64,000 nucleotides of DNA from Tetragenococcus osmophilus (GCF_003795125.1 NZ_CP027783.1:1240001-1304000), one strand, 5' to 3'. Counted from the stretch's first letter, positions 36,283 through 46,251 are shown. Program-made: numbers and translations. Notes: a model not told the origin generated them from the letters alone.

Positions 36283-37665
36283 ATGGAAGTTTTCCGGAAA
36301 AGGCCGATAGAAAAGAATTCGACCAATGTATTAAAACGAGAATTAAAATTAAAAGACTTAATTATGCTAGGGATCGGCGCGATTATCGGTACTGGTATAT
36401 TTGTTGTAACCGGGCAAGCTTCAGCGAATTATGCTGGGCCAGCTTCCATGATTTCCTTTATTATCGCAGCTTTAGTAGTTGTTTTAAACGGAATTTGTTT
36501 TGCTGAGTTTGCTTCACGAGTGCCTGTATCCGGAGGGCCTTATAGTTACATGTATGTTGTCTTCGGTGAATTGACAGCTTGGATAGCCGGCTGGCTCTTG
36601 ATTTGTCAATATATGCTTGCTGTTTCTTCTGTTGCTGCTGGTTGGTCCGGATATTTCCAAGGATTTTTGAGCAGTGTGGGGGTTGGATTGCCTCAAGCAT
36701 TAACTGCTGGTTACAATCCAGAGGAAGGTACATATATTGATTTAATCGCTGGGTTAGTTATGATACTGATTACTCTATGGGTTACCCAAGAAGCTAAAAA
36801 AGCTTTGCGACTTAATAATGCTATGGTTTGGGTGAAATTTGGTGTTATTATTTTGTTCGTTGCTGTGGGCGTATTTTTTGTTCAGCCAGAAAATTGGCAA
36901 CCATATATGCCTTTTGGAATGCAAGGCGTCTTTAACGGAGCGGCTTTAGTATTCTTTGCCTTTTTAGGTTTTGATTCTATTTCAATGGCTGCCGAAGAAG
37001 TCGAAAATCCACGTAGAGATGTGCCACGAGGAATTATTGGTTCTATTTTAATTGCTACGATTTTATATGTCATTGTGACGCTTATTTTAACGGGGATTGT
37101 TCCATTTTCTCAATTAGGTGTTGCTGATCCGGTGGCTTTTGCTATGCGTTATATCAATCAAGGGTTTACTGGTTCTGTAATTTCGGTCGGAACAATTTTA
37201 ACATTACTTACTGTAACTATTTCAATGCTTTATTCTTTAGCAAGGCTTATTTATTCTATTAGTAAAGATGGGCTATTACCCAAATTTTTACAACAAATTG
37301 ATAATAAACATCGTACGCCAAAGAACGCAACTTTTGTTGCTGGAGCTTTCGGGTTGTTCTTTGCTGCAGCTTTTCCTTTAAATATTTTGGCTGAATTAAC
37401 CAATATTACAGCTTTGACTTGTCTAGCTTTGATGGCTCTTGGTGTGATTCGCTTACGAAAAATGCTAGGAGAGCCAAAAAAAGGGGAATTTAAAGTACCA
37501 TTTGTCCCGTTATTACCGATCATTTCGGTAATCTCTTGTGTCTTTTTAATGTTACAATTAGATAAAGTCACTTGGACAGTCTTTATTATTGCCTTGCTTT
37601 TAGGTTTACTCATTTATTTTGGATATGGTTATAAACATAGTGATTTGAACGAAAAAAGGAGCTGA
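36283..37665 (+). CDS. APC-family amino-acid permease
   Basis: This is a 460-residue transporter with twelve hydrophobic segments. The N-terminal signature MLGIGAIIGTGIFVVTGQA (about residues 27-46) is the substrate-binding unwound helix 1 of cationic-amino-acid-type APC carriers, and FFAFLGFDSISMAAEEVENP (about 224-243) is helix 6. The family includes YfnA/CAT-like proteins for branched, small or basic amino acids; the substrate is not determinable. GGAGG precedes the ATG, and the stop lies within the following palindromic terminator. Confidence 0.92.
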   Translation: MEVFRKRPIEKNSTNVLKRELKLKDLIMLGIGAIIGTGIFVVTGQASANYAGPASMISFIIAALVVVLNGICFAEFASRVPVSGGPYSYMYVVFGELTAWIAGWLLICQYMLAVSSVAAGWSGYFQGFLSSVGVGLPQALTAGYNPEEGTYIDLIAGLVMILITLWVTQEAKKALRLNNAMVWVKFGVIILFVAVGVFFVQPENWQPYMPFGMQGVFNGAALVFFAFLGFDSISMAAEEVENPRRDVPRGIIGSILIATILYVIVTLILTGIVPFSQLGVADPVAFAMRYINQGFTGSVISVGTILTLLTVTISMLYSLARLIYSISKDGLLPKFLQQIDNKHRTPKNATFVAGAFGLFFAAAFPLNILAELTNITALTCLALMALGVIRLRKMLGEPKKGEFKVPFVPLLPIISVISCVFLMLQLDKVTWTVFIIALLLGLLIYFGYGYKHSDLNEKRS

Positions 37666-37684
37666 TAGCTATCAGCTCCTTTTT
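37652..37684. terminator. bidirectional terminator between the permease and telA
   Basis: A perfect palindrome centred on AGCT: GGAGCTGAT and ATCAGCTCC, with A-run and T-run on opposite sides. It serves two convergent genes. Confidence 0.92.
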
Positions 37685-37687
37685 ATT

Positions 37688-38887
37688 TTATTGTTCATTT
37701 TTTGTTGTTAATTCAATTAATTTTTGTTTCAAACCTTCTTCTAACTCACCAAGCTCTACTTCGGCATGGCGACGGTTTGCTTTTCCTTCTTGTTGAATAC
37801 GTAGCGTTTCTTCAATTGTTTCGACTAGATCGTTTTGTGTTTGTTGTAATGTTTCAATATCTACTACGCCGCGCTCATTTTCTTTTGCGGTTTCAACAGA
37901 GGAAACCTTCAACATTTCTGCGTTTTTCTTTAACAGGTCATTCGTAGTTTCAGAAACTTGTCTTTGGGCCGTGACTGCATCTTTTTGACGTAATAAAGTT
38001 AAGGCAATAACTACTTGGTTTTTCCATAAAGGAATAGCTGTATTGATCGAAGATTGGATTTTTTCCGCCAAAGCTTGATTTGTATTTTGAATCATACGTA
38101 TTTGTGGCGCTTGTTGTAAAGTAATTTCTCTAGTTAAACGTAAATCATGGGTACGTTTATCCAAACGGTCTAAAAACTGAGCATAATCATTAGCAATTTG
38201 GACATCCATCTGTTCACCTGTTTGTTTGGCTTTTTCCATTGCTTCAGGGATGGTTTTTTGCTCTAGTTCTTCCATTTTTACTTCACTAGCTGCAATATAT
38301 AGATTGAGCGCATCAAAATAGTCTTTATTTTTTTGATAAAGTTGTTCAAGCATTTGATGATCTTCAAGCAAGCCATCTTTTTCTTTATCTAATTTAACAG
38401 CAACTTTATCAATTTGTGCACCAATTTTTTGGTACTTTGCTGTAATTTCATAAATCGATTGTTTTACTTTGCCAAACATACGCTGGAAAATGTTTCCTTC
38501 ACCTGCACGAAGCTCATCTGGGTTTGCTTCTTGCAACCGATACATTAATTCATTAAGAGAATCACCAATAGGTCCGATGTCAGAAGTTTGTACTTGATCT
38601 AACATAGACTGAGAAAATTCACTTAATTTTGTTTGGGCTTTTGTACCATAACTTAATACTGCTTGTTGGTCTGTAGCATCGATTTGATCGGCTAATTGTT
38701 TAGCTTGTTCTTGCCTTTGTTCAGATAATTTGTTAATTAACCGAGGTGCTTGTTTTTGCGTATGTAATTCGGCTAGTTCGTCTTGTTGATTAGTTGTTAA
38801 TTGATTTAAATCTGAGGTGAATGAATTACTCATTAAATCTTCTAGTGTTTGGTCCACGGATGTTTGTTCATTGGACTTATCAGCCAT
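37688..38887 (-). CDS. telA: toxic anion resistance protein, TelA/YceH family
   Basis: This is a 399-residue, mostly alpha-helical cytoplasmic protein rich in Q, E and K, with long coiled-coil-like stretches. Family features include [21 protein letters not shown] and the central [28 protein letters not shown]. Homologues are linked to tellurite and cell-envelope stress; the biochemical role is unknown. The ATG at 38887 has AAAGGAGG upstream and begins MADKSNEQ. It follows the xpaC-like gene by 59 bases, the usual xpaC-telA pair. Confidence 0.9.
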   Translation of the reverse strand: MADKSNEQTSVDQTLEDLMSNSFTSDLNQLTTNQQDELAELHTQKQAPRLINKLSEQRQEQAKQLADQIDATDQQAVLSYGTKAQTKLSEFSQSMLDQVQTSDIGPIGDSLNELMYRLQEANPDELRAGEGNIFQRMFGKVKQSIYEITAKYQKIGAQIDKVAVKLDKEKDGLLEDHQMLEQLYQKNKDYFDALNLYIAASEVKMEELEQKTIPEAMEKAKQTGEQMDVQIANDYAQFLDRLDKRTHDLRLTREITLQQAPQIRMIQNTNQALAEKIQSSINTAIPLWKNQVVIALTLLRQKDAVTAQRQVSETTNDLLKKNAEMLKVSSVETAKENERGVVDIETLQQTQNDLVETIEETLRIQQEGKANRRHAEVELGELEEGLKQKLIELTTKNEQ

Positions 38888-38946
38888 GATAAACGCTCCT
38901 CCTTTAAATAGATGACAAAAAAACAAAAGAAGATAAAAGCCAATTT

Positions 38947-39621
38947 TTATCTAGCTTCGTTTTCTTTGTAATCTTGGTTTTGTTTTAAGCTTTGTTTAGC
39001 AATAGAAATTTCCACATCTAAGTCATCTAGATCGTCTGCTACGAATTTTTGATAATCGCTAGTGATTAAAGCGGCCATTTGGTCGATGATCTGGATGCTT
39101 TCTTCAATTTTATCGTAAGTCTCACGGTTTTTAACTTCATGTTCATTAATTTCAACAAACTTATCTGTCAAATCAACTAAATTTGGCAAGTGAGTATACA
39201 AAAATTGATTAGCTTCAGGCATCCTTTTTGGAGAATCGACAATTTCTTTAAACAAAGCTTTAGCTGCTTTAATTGTATCATGTCGTAAATCAACGGCACG
39301 TAATTTTCCGCTTTTATTCATAGTATCTTGTAGATGTTCTATTTGTTTTTTTGTTTGATTCATGGTTTGACGAAACATATCAATTTCGCTATCTGTCAAT
39401 CCAGCGTTAATATAACTTTGTTCTCGCTTTTTTGATAATGACGGTAGCTCATTTTTATTAGTACGTTGCGCGTTTCCTTTTAAACCATAATAAATTAGAA
39501 TTCCGCCGGCAACAAAAAAGAATAATGGAAAGTAATCAGCGCCATTTTCAAAAAAAACATTAAGGAAAAAAATGACTACTAAAGCGAGGACTAACCATAA
39601 TGCCCATTTTGATTTTTTCAT
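38947..39621 (-). CDS. xpaC: XpaC-family protein (5-bromo-4-chloroindolyl phosphate hydrolysis protein family)
   Basis: This is a 224-residue protein with a short basic N terminus, two adjacent hydrophobic segments (about residues 8-24 and 30-45) and a long helical cytoplasmic part containing [19 protein letters not shown] and [19 protein letters not shown]. The family name comes from a Bacillus phenotype and does not prove phosphatase activity. It is co-directional with telA, with which it is usually paired. The start is preceded by AGGAGG. Confidence 0.9.
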   Translation of the reverse strand: MKKSKWALWLVLALVVIFFLNVFFENGADYFPLFFFVAGGILIYYGLKGNAQRTNKNELPSLSKKREQSYINAGLTDSEIDMFRQTMNQTKKQIEHLQDTMNKSGKLRAVDLRHDTIKAAKALFKEIVDSPKRMPEANQFLYTHLPNLVDLTDKFVEINEHEVKNRETYDKIEESIQIIDQMAALITSDYQKFVADDLDDLDVEISIAKQSLKQNQDYKENEAR

Positions 39622-39812
39622 TTATTAGAACCTCCTAAACTCCTTATATACAAATACTTCCTGTCTCTTGCCTACAATTTTATTTTAGCATGATATACAA
39701 AATAAAAGAATCCGACTTCCGGTGTATTTCAATAAATTTAGAAAAACATAACTTTTTTTGTGTTAGAATGGAAGAAATTATATAGGATAATAAAAGAAAG
39801 TTTGGTGAAATT

Positions 39813-40382
39813 ATGCGAAATTTTGCAGATTTTGCAGAAACGACAATAACTAGAAAACAACTATATCAAGGAAAAATCATAGATGTAGCTTTAGATGATG
39901 TTCAATTGCCTGATGGAGGAACTTCTAAACGAGAATTGGTATTTCATGCAGGAGGTGTAGGTATTATCGCGCTTACTCCGGAAAATAAGATGGTGTTTGT
40001 GCGTCAATTTCGTAAACCTTTAGAAAAAGTTATTCTAGAAATACCCGCTGGTAAAATAGATCCAGGAGAAAATGATCATCCAGAGGTAACGGGCAAGCGG
40101 GAATTAGAAGAAGAAACAGGGTATACATGCAGCTCTATGACACATATTGCTTCTATGTACTTATCTCCGGGCTTTTCTAATGAAATGATGCATATCTATC
40201 AAGCCAACAACATAAAAAAAACAGATAATCCTAAATCTCAAGACGAAGATGAATTGCTCGAACTTTATGAACTGACATTAGATGAAGCTGAACAAGCAAT
40301 AAAAGATCAAACCATTTGCGACGCTAAAACAGTCTATGCTATTAATTGGTGGAAATTATTGCTTGCTCAAAGGAGTGTTTGA
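39813..40382 (+). CDS. nudF: ADP-ribose pyrophosphatase (NUDIX family)
   Basis: This enzyme hydrolyses ADP-ribose and related nucleoside diphosphate sugars. The 189-residue protein carries the Nudix box around PAGKIDPGEN...KRELEEETGY (about residues 80-107), with RELEEETG metal-binding glutamates intact and one extra residue in the spacing. The upstream FVRQFRKPLEKVILEIPAGK and the downstream LSPGFSNEMMHIYQA are typical of the NudF group. The ribosome-binding site is weak (GGTGA). It starts a small operon with a membrane-anchored protein and mtnN. Confidence 0.93.
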   Translation: MRNFADFAETTITRKQLYQGKIIDVALDDVQLPDGGTSKRELVFHAGGVGIIALTPENKMVFVRQFRKPLEKVILEIPAGKIDPGENDHPEVTGKRELEEETGYTCSSMTHIASMYLSPGFSNEMMHIYQANNIKKTDNPKSQDEDELLELYELTLDEAEQAIKDQTICDAKTVYAINWWKLLLAQRSV

Positions 40383-40383
40383 T

Positions 40384-40671
40384 ATGGCAAAAGACCCGCT
40401 TATTTCTCGTTCACAGTTGCGAAAACAACGAAACGAAACTAGAAGAAGTGCGCAACAGCAAGATCGTGAACAAGCAGAGAAAAAATATCATGAAGAAGAA
40501 GAAAGAATCGATAATTATTATCGAAAACAATTGAAAAAAAATAAACCAATCAATACGACACGTTCTAGTCAAAATCAACGGTCGCGTCGAATGAACACAT
40601 TTTTAATGAAGTGGATCGTTATTGTATTTTTACTATTGGTTCTTGTATTAATGATGGTTTTCTTTTTATAA
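40384..40671 (+). CDS. unknown small protein with charged domain and C-terminal membrane anchor
   Basis: I do not recognise this 95-residue protein. Residues 1-68 are extremely charged (R, K, E, Q) and probably form a coiled coil; residues 74-95 are one hydrophobic segment ending at the C terminus, so it would be tail-anchored with its charged part in the cytoplasm. AAAGGAG lies upstream and the start is one base after the nudF stop, implying coupling. mtnN follows after 65 bases. Confidence 0.75.
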   Translation: MAKDPLISRSQLRKQRNETRRSAQQQDREQAEKKYHEEEERIDNYYRKQLKKNKPINTTRSSQNQRSRRMNTFLMKWIVIVFLLLVLVLMMVFFL

Positions 40672-40736
40672 TGATCTAGTTGGAAATCTTTGTGATTATT
40701 AGCGGAAAAAATGAAATGTCAAAAAAGGAGAGCACA

Positions 40737-41429
40737 ATGAAAATAGGGATTATCGGTGCAATGGCACAAGAAGTAAAAGTCTTAACAGAGTCACTAGAAG
40801 AAATAAAGAGTTGGGAAAAAGCAGGAGCCACCTTTTATTCAGGAAACATGGCAGGTAATGAAGTAATCGTCGTACAATCTGGTATTGGTAAAGTATTAGC
40901 CTCATTGACAGCAAGCCTTTTAATTCAACAATATCAAGTAGATCTTTTAATTAATACTGGTTCAGCTGGAGGGATTGGGCCCAATCTTTCTGTAGGCGAT
41001 GTAGTTATTGCCAACCAGTTAGCCTATTATGATGTGGATGCTACTGGGTTTGGTTATGCCTTTGGTCAACTTCCTGGAGGTATGCCTTTATATTATGAGA
41101 CAGATAAAAAATTAGTTGAACAAATTGCTGAGGCAGCCCAAAAAGAAGGACTTTCAAATAAAAAAGGTTTGATCGTTACAGGGGATTCTTTTATTGATGA
41201 TCAAGATAAAATCCAAGAAATTTTAACTCATTTTCCTGAAGCTTTATGTTGCGAAATGGAAGGAGCGGCAATTGTACAGACAGCTCAGCAATTCAATGTT
41301 CCTGCAGTGGTTATCCGGGCGATGAGCGATACAGCAGATCACGAGGCAACCCAAAGCTTTGACGAATTTATTGATCAAGCAGGGAAACGTTCGGCGGAAA
41401 TGGTGATGACTTTTATTCATTCTGTCTAA
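40737..41429 (+). CDS. mtnN: 5'-methylthioadenosine/S-adenosylhomocysteine nucleosidase
   Basis: MtnN cleaves adenine from methylthioadenosine and S-adenosylhomocysteine, feeding the methionine salvage and AI-2 pathways. The 230-residue protein starts MKIGIIGAMAQEV. It carries NTGSAGGIG, the ribose-binding CCEMEGAAIVQ (about residues 170-180) and the catalytic aspartate in RAMSDTAD. The ATG at 40737 has AAAAGGAG upstream; the longer frame has no such site. A large structured terminator follows. Confidence 0.96.
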   Translation: MKIGIIGAMAQEVKVLTESLEEIKSWEKAGATFYSGNMAGNEVIVVQSGIGKVLASLTASLLIQQYQVDLLINTGSAGGIGPNLSVGDVVIANQLAYYDVDATGFGYAFGQLPGGMPLYYETDKKLVEQIAEAAQKEGLSNKKGLIVTGDSFIDDQDKIQEILTHFPEALCCEMEGAAIVQTAQQFNVPAVVIRAMSDTADHEATQSFDEFIDQAGKRSAEMVMTFIHSV

Positions 41430-41440
41430 AAAGAACAATA

Positions 41441-41536
41441 AAAAAGACGAAGGAGGCAAGTATGAAGTGACTCCTAAAAGTTAGACCAAAAATCTAACTT
41501 TTGGAGACCGGTTCAGTGTCCTCCTTCGTCTTTTTT
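41441..41536. terminator. large branched bidirectional terminator between mtnN and pepO
   Basis: Outer stem AAAAAGACGAAGGAGG (41441-41456) pairs with CCTCCTTCGTCTTTTT (41520-41535). Inside is a second long stem: CTCC(T)AAAAGTTAGA (41471-41485) with TCTAACTTTTGGAG (41493-41506). Unpaired arms of about 14 bases flank the inner stem. It is more elaborate than a usual terminator. Confidence 0.85.
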
Positions 41537-41548
41537 CATTGTAACTCA

Positions 41549-43435
41549 CTACCAAATTCTCACGCGATTTTCAGGTTTCCGGTACATTTTATCAGTTGGA
41601 TGAATATCAAAAACGGTGAAAAAGTCATCTAAGTTTTGTAATTGAACATTCGCGCGTAATTTTGCAGGCGCATGAACATCAATTGCTAGTAGTAATTGTT
41701 GATATTGTTGCTTGGCTTTGGTACGCCAAATTTTTGCCCAATTTCTAAAGAAGGCTTCTAAGTCTGTTTGTTTTTCGTTTTTAGCTGCTTCTAAAGCACA
41801 ACTTAAACCGCCAGCGTCGGCAATATTTTCCGAGACGGTCAGTGTACCATTAACTGTTCCTCCAGCAATTTCTAGTCCATCAAATTCATCAATCATTTCT
41901 TGTGCTAAGCTTTCAAAATAGGACAGGTCTTCTTTTGTCCACCAGTTATTTAAATTACCGTATTCATCAAACTTTGCCCCGTTATTATCAAAAGCATGAG
42001 AAATTTCATGAGCAATAACAGCGCCAATTCCGCCATAATTAGCACTAGCGGATTGTTCAAGGCTATAAAATGGAGCTTGTAAGATAGCTGCGGGGAAAAC
42101 AATAATATTTAATGATCCGTTATAATAAGCATTTACTGTAGAAGCCGCCATTTCCCATTCATTGCGATCAACAGGTTGTTTGAATTTTTTAAAGTTATCT
42201 TTACGAACTAGTTGTGTAAAACGACGGACATTTGCTACTAACGATTCCTCTTCGTTTGTTACTAACTTTTCGTAGACTTCTGGGATTTTAGATGGATAAC
42301 CGACATTGATTCCTATCTTATCCAACTTTAAAATAGCTTTTTCTTTGGTCGCTTCGCCTAACCAATTGTTTTGTTTTAATCGGCTTTTATAAACGCCAAT
42401 CATTGAATGAACCATATGTTCGACATCTTGTTTTGCTCTTTCTCCAAAATAATTTTTTCCGTAATATAATCCAATAATTTGGTCAAAATGGTTCAATGTC
42501 AGATGAAAAGCAGCTTTTTCTTGAGATGGGATTTCATCGATACCTGTTAAAGAGCGGCGATATAGGCTGCCAGCTTGGCGAAAGTCTTCAGTTAAATATT
42601 TAGCATAGGATACTACTGTTAATGCGTACATCCAGCTTTTCAGTAAAGGAAGATGGCCATCTGTGACAAAAGTATTAAAATGTTCAAAAAATTCTGGTTC
42701 AGTTACAATGACTTGTTCGACTGGTTTCTCAAATACTTCATTAAGCGCTCTGTCAAAATCAATTTGCTCTGAATAAGCTGTCACGGTTTTCCGATCGCGC
42801 GGATTATAGATTTTGGTATGATCAGCGTTTTCTTCAGCTGTGCGTACATAAGGGACTAAACTATGATCAAAAGCCAGTGCTTGTTCTGCGATTGTTTCGC
42901 TTTCTGATTGACTACATCCCGTTAATTTTAGTAGTTGGACAACCATGTCAAAAAAGACTTGTAGCAGCTCTTCTCCTTGTTGTGTATCATAATAGGTCTT
43001 ATCTGGTAATATCAAAGCAGCCGGTACAAGATATAAAGCATGTTTTTGGGTGTTTTTCATATCTGCATCGACAAAAAAATCAAAAGGCAAAGGCAAGCCT
43101 TCTTTAAGCCAGCTAGCTAATTGTTGGTTAAGGTCGCTAAAGTTATTGAGCGCTTGAATACGATCAAGTAAATCTTTAATTGGCGTTGCTTGCAATGCCT
43201 CTCTTTTCTCATAATCGTTAGCTAAGCGGTAAAAAGAGACCGCTTCTTTCATTTTGCCTTCAGGTATAGTAGTGTTACCTAAGGACATATCGTTTAATTC
43301 TTTCATTAAAAGTTTTTCGATACCTTCGTCCAAATTTTGGAAACCACCTGTTGCGGGTTTATCTGCAGGTATTTCTGCAGTCTTTAGCCAGTTCTCATTA
43401 ATAGCTTCATAGAAATCATCTTTTAAGTTTATCAT
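41549..43435 (-). CDS. pepO: M13-family metalloendopeptidase PepO
   Basis: This zinc endopeptidase cleaves oligopeptides after import. The 628-residue protein lacks a signal peptide, so it should be cytoplasmic like lactococcal PepO. The zinc motif is VIAHEISHAFD (about residues 474-484), the second glutamate is in SENIADAGGL, and the substrate-binding NAYYNGSLNIIVFPAAILQ precedes the zinc site. A C-terminal HAPAKLRANVQLQN and PENRVRIW are typical of the family end. It is convergent with mtnN. Confidence 0.95.
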   Translation of the reverse strand: MINLKDDFYEAINENWLKTAEIPADKPATGGFQNLDEGIEKLLMKELNDMSLGNTTIPEGKMKEAVSFYRLANDYEKREALQATPIKDLLDRIQALNNFSDLNQQLASWLKEGLPLPFDFFVDADMKNTQKHALYLVPAALILPDKTYYDTQQGEELLQVFFDMVVQLLKLTGCSQSESETIAEQALAFDHSLVPYVRTAEENADHTKIYNPRDRKTVTAYSEQIDFDRALNEVFEKPVEQVIVTEPEFFEHFNTFVTDGHLPLLKSWMYALTVVSYAKYLTEDFRQAGSLYRRSLTGIDEIPSQEKAAFHLTLNHFDQIIGLYYGKNYFGERAKQDVEHMVHSMIGVYKSRLKQNNWLGEATKEKAILKLDKIGINVGYPSKIPEVYEKLVTNEEESLVANVRRFTQLVRKDNFKKFKQPVDRNEWEMAASTVNAYYNGSLNIIVFPAAILQAPFYSLEQSASANYGGIGAVIAHEISHAFDNNGAKFDEYGNLNNWWTKEDLSYFESLAQEMIDEFDGLEIAGGTVNGTLTVSENIADAGGLSCALEAAKNEKQTDLEAFFRNWAKIWRTKAKQQYQQLLLAIDVHAPAKLRANVQLQNLDDFFTVFDIHPTDKMYRKPENRVRIW

Positions 43436-43575
43436 TATTTGCCTCCATTCCTGTCATTAATTATGATACAAATAAAAATGAGAAACAAGTTTCTTGTCCT
43501 TATAAATATTAAGCAAGTGGGTAAAGTCTAGGTTTTTCGTATTTTAGGTAATTATCAAAAGGTGGCCCGATTCCC

Positions 43576-43604
43576 TTGCCATAAAACTTATGGTAAACTA
43601 AAAT
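43576..43604 (+). promoter_or_regulatory. promoter of the prs-like gene
   Basis: TTGCCA (43576-43581), a 17-base spacer and TAAAAT (43599-43604), about 40 bases before the start codon. Confidence 0.6.
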
Positions 43605-43645
43605 AAAAATGTGATAAAATAAAAAACAATTTAATGGAGGCAGTC

Positions 43646-44617
43646 ATGGACGCAAAGTATGAAGACGAATCATTGAAATTTTTTAGTTTAAATGGTAATC
43701 TTCCATTGGCAGAAAAGATCGCGCAAGTTTTTGGTTCGAAATTGGGAGAATGTAAAATTAAAAGTTTCAGTGACGGGGAGATTTCAATTAACATTGAAGA
43801 AAGTGTGCGTGGAATAGACACATTTATCATTCAAGCAACGAATCGCCCTGTTAATGATTATTACATGGAATTATTGATTATGATAGATGCAATGAAACGA
43901 GCAAGTGCTAGGACAATTAACGTGGTGTTACCTTATTATGCTTATGCACGACAAGATCGTACAGCTAATCCGCATGAGCCAATTACTGCAAAGTTAATTG
44001 CCAACCTTATTGTTGAAGCTGGCGCGACGCGTGTATTAACATTAGACCTTCATACGGTACAAGTTCAAGGCTTTTTTGATATTCCGGTAGATAACTTATT
44101 TACTATGCCGTTATTTGCTCAATATTATAGAGAAAAAGATATGGTTGGCGATGATTACGTTGTTGTATCGCCTAAAAATAGTGGTGTCCAGCGGGCACGA
44201 AGCTTGGCAGAATATTTAGATACAACAATTGCAATTGTCGATCAAGGTGAATTTGAAGAAGACGAAGGTTATGTCATCGGTGATGTTAGTAACAAAAATT
44301 GTATATTAGTGGACGATATTTTAAATTCAGGAAAAACACTTGCTAAGGCTTCTGAGCTTTTAAAGGCAAATGGAGCTAAAGAAATTAACGCATGTGCGTC
44401 TCATGCTTTACTTAGCGGTGACGCTAAAGAGACCTTAGAACAATCAAAAATTGCTAATATTTGCGTAACTGATTCTTGTTTGACTGAAGAAAGTCGACAT
44501 CCGGATAATATAACTTATATTACTTCTGCTAAACTTTTAGGAGAAGCGGTCAAACGAATTCACGAAAATACACCAATGAGTCCTTTATTTAATAAAGTAG
44601 ATAAAGAATTTTTATAA
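43646..44617 (+). CDS. prs: ribose-phosphate pyrophosphokinase, diverged paralogue type
   Basis: PRPP synthase makes phosphoribosyl pyrophosphate from ribose 5-phosphate and ATP. The 323-residue protein keeps the ATP flexible-loop region [19 protein letters not shown] and the [19 protein letters not shown] signature. The PRPP-binding loop reads [14 protein letters not shown] instead of the canonical DDxIDTAGT, a variant found in a second prs copy of lactic acid bacteria. Whether it is the main synthase is therefore uncertain. The ATG at 43646 has GGAGG upstream. Confidence 0.88.
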   Translation: MDAKYEDESLKFFSLNGNLPLAEKIAQVFGSKLGECKIKSFSDGEISINIEESVRGIDTFIIQATNRPVNDYYMELLIMIDAMKRASARTINVVLPYYAYARQDRTANPHEPITAKLIANLIVEAGATRVLTLDLHTVQVQGFFDIPVDNLFTMPLFAQYYREKDMVGDDYVVVSPKNSGVQRARSLAEYLDTTIAIVDQGEFEEDEGYVIGDVSNKNCILVDDILNSGKTLAKASELLKANGAKEINACASHALLSGDAKETLEQSKIANICVTDSCLTEESRHPDNITYITSAKLLGEAVKRIHENTPMSPLFNKVDKEFL

Positions 44618-44623
44618 ACAGGA

Positions 44624-44665
44624 ACCAATGAGAAAACGAGATATCGTTTTTTCATTGGTATTTTT
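44624..44665 (+). terminator. terminator of the prs-like gene
   Basis: ACCAATGAGAAAACGA pairs with TCGTTTTTTCATTGGT (one mismatch), followed by ATTTTT. Confidence 0.9.
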
Positions 44666-44700
44666 CACAATAAAATTTCATTTAGAAAAGAGGTGAGAAA

Positions 44701-45846
44701 ATGGTTTATTTAGACCATGCAGCAACGACTCCTATGCGTCCTGAAGTTATTGAAGAAATGACGCAAGTAATGAAAAAAACCTTCGGAAACCCTTCTAGCA
44801 TTCATCAATATGGACGTAGTGGGAATACAAGATTAGAAAATGCGCGACAAACTATTGCAGATAGTTTACAAGTAAAGCCACACGAAATTATTTTTAATAG
44901 TGGTGGTACAGAAAGTGATAATACAGCTCTAATTGAGACAGCTTTAGCTAAACAATCTCAAGGAAAACATATCATTACAACAGCAGTTGAGCATCCTTCC
45001 GTTTTAAATACAGCGAAGTATTTAGAACAATTAGGGTTTGAAGTGACTTATTTACCTGTAGATAAAAAAGGACAGTTAGCAGTCGATGAAGTAAAAGAAG
45101 CTTTGCGTGCTGATACGATTTTAGTGTCTATTATGATGGCAAATAATGAAACAGGAAATCTTTTTCCGATTGAAGAAATCGGAGAACTATTAGAAGAGCA
45201 CCCAGCGGTATTTCATACAGATGCTGTTCAAACCTATGGTAAAATTGCCGTATATCCTAATAAACTACATGTAGATTTGTTGAGTATATCTGCTCATAAA
45301 TTTAATGGCCCTAAGGGTGTTGGTTTTTTATATAAACGTGATGAACTTTCTCTGCCGAGCTTTTTACATGGTGGTGAACAAGAGGAAAAACGGCGAGCAG
45401 GAACGCATAATTTAGCTGGTATCTGTGCGATGGCTAAGGCGATTGAGCTACTACCAGCCGAAGTTCAAATAGATAATCAAGAAAAATACCAAGCATTTTC
45501 AGATAAGTTATTGGATATCTTAACTTCTCAAGGGATTAAGTATTATTTAAATGGGGACCCTGAGAATAAGTTATCTCATGTTTTGAATTTGCAGTTTCCA
45601 GGTATTTCTAATGATCTATTGTTAATGCATTTAGATTTAAAGGGTTTTGCCGTTTCTACTGGTTCTGCTTGTACAGCTGGTAACATTGAACCTTCTCATG
45701 TACTTGAAGCAATGTATGGCAAAGAATCTGAAGCGATAGCAGAATCTATCCGTGTTAGTTTTGGTTATGGAAATACTGAAGAAGACGTGGAACAATTTGC
45801 CCAAACCATTGTTGACACGATCCAACGGTTAGAAAAGAAACACTAG
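44701..45846 (+). CDS. cysteine desulfurase, NifS/IscS family
   Basis: This PLP enzyme takes sulfur from cysteine as a persulfide. The 381-residue protein has YLDHAATTPMRPEV at the start, an internal-aldimine lysine in SISAHKFNGPKG (about residue 200) and the active cysteine in STGSACTAG (about 324). Its position two genes upstream of mnmA points to sulfur supply for tRNA 2-thiouridine, as for the dedicated desulfurase of Bacillus (YrvO). AGAGGTGAG precedes the ATG. Confidence 0.95.
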   Translation: MVYLDHAATTPMRPEVIEEMTQVMKKTFGNPSSIHQYGRSGNTRLENARQTIADSLQVKPHEIIFNSGGTESDNTALIETALAKQSQGKHIITTAVEHPSVLNTAKYLEQLGFEVTYLPVDKKGQLAVDEVKEALRADTILVSIMMANNETGNLFPIEEIGELLEEHPAVFHTDAVQTYGKIAVYPNKLHVDLLSISAHKFNGPKGVGFLYKRDELSLPSFLHGGEQEEKRRAGTHNLAGICAMAKAIELLPAEVQIDNQEKYQAFSDKLLDILTSQGIKYYLNGDPENKLSHVLNLQFPGISNDLLLMHLDLKGFAVSTGSACTAGNIEPSHVLEAMYGKESEAIAESIRVSFGYGNTEEDVEQFAQTIVDTIQRLEKKH

Positions 45847-45902
45847 AAAATACAGAGAAAAGCCTTTATAATAATAGCAAAAGAAGGTAATGAGGTGAAA
45901 AA

Positions 45903-46241
45903 ATGGCTTTTCAAGAAACAGCGACGATTTTAGGCGCAAGTACTACCTACAAGTTAGCAGATACGGCTAAAAAATACACGCTGCGAGATAATGGTTTTGC
46001 TGAAACATCTAGTGGAAATTTTCAGTTGATTCGGCCTCTAGAAGCGACTCCTCACAGTAAAGAGGGGTTCAAACTGAAAATTACTGTAGATAAAAATGTT
46101 CAGAAATTGAAAATGTCAGTAACAACAGCAAACGGATTGAAAGCAGTGGATATTTTTAAAAACAAAAATGAAGCCTTGCAAGAACAGTTTTACTTCTTGA
46201 TGGATAGCTTTATCGACCGTGGGTTGTTGCAAAAAGTATAA
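45903..46241 (+). CDS. DUF1831-family protein between the desulfurase and mnmA
   Basis: This is a 112-residue soluble protein with no signal peptide. The pattern AFQETATILGASTTYKLADT near the start and a C-terminal FYFLMDSFIDRGLL match a lactobacillal family of unknown function (DUF1831). It lies between the cysteine desulfurase and mnmA in many Lactobacillales, which suggests a link to sulfur transfer, but no catalytic cysteine is present; the protein has no cysteine at all. A terminator follows directly. Confidence 0.85.
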   Translation: MAFQETATILGASTTYKLADTAKKYTLRDNGFAETSSGNFQLIRPLEATPHSKEGFKLKITVDKNVQKLKMSVTTANGLKAVDIFKNKNEALQEQFYFLMDSFIDRGLLQKV

Positions 46242-46251
46242 AAAGATTTTG

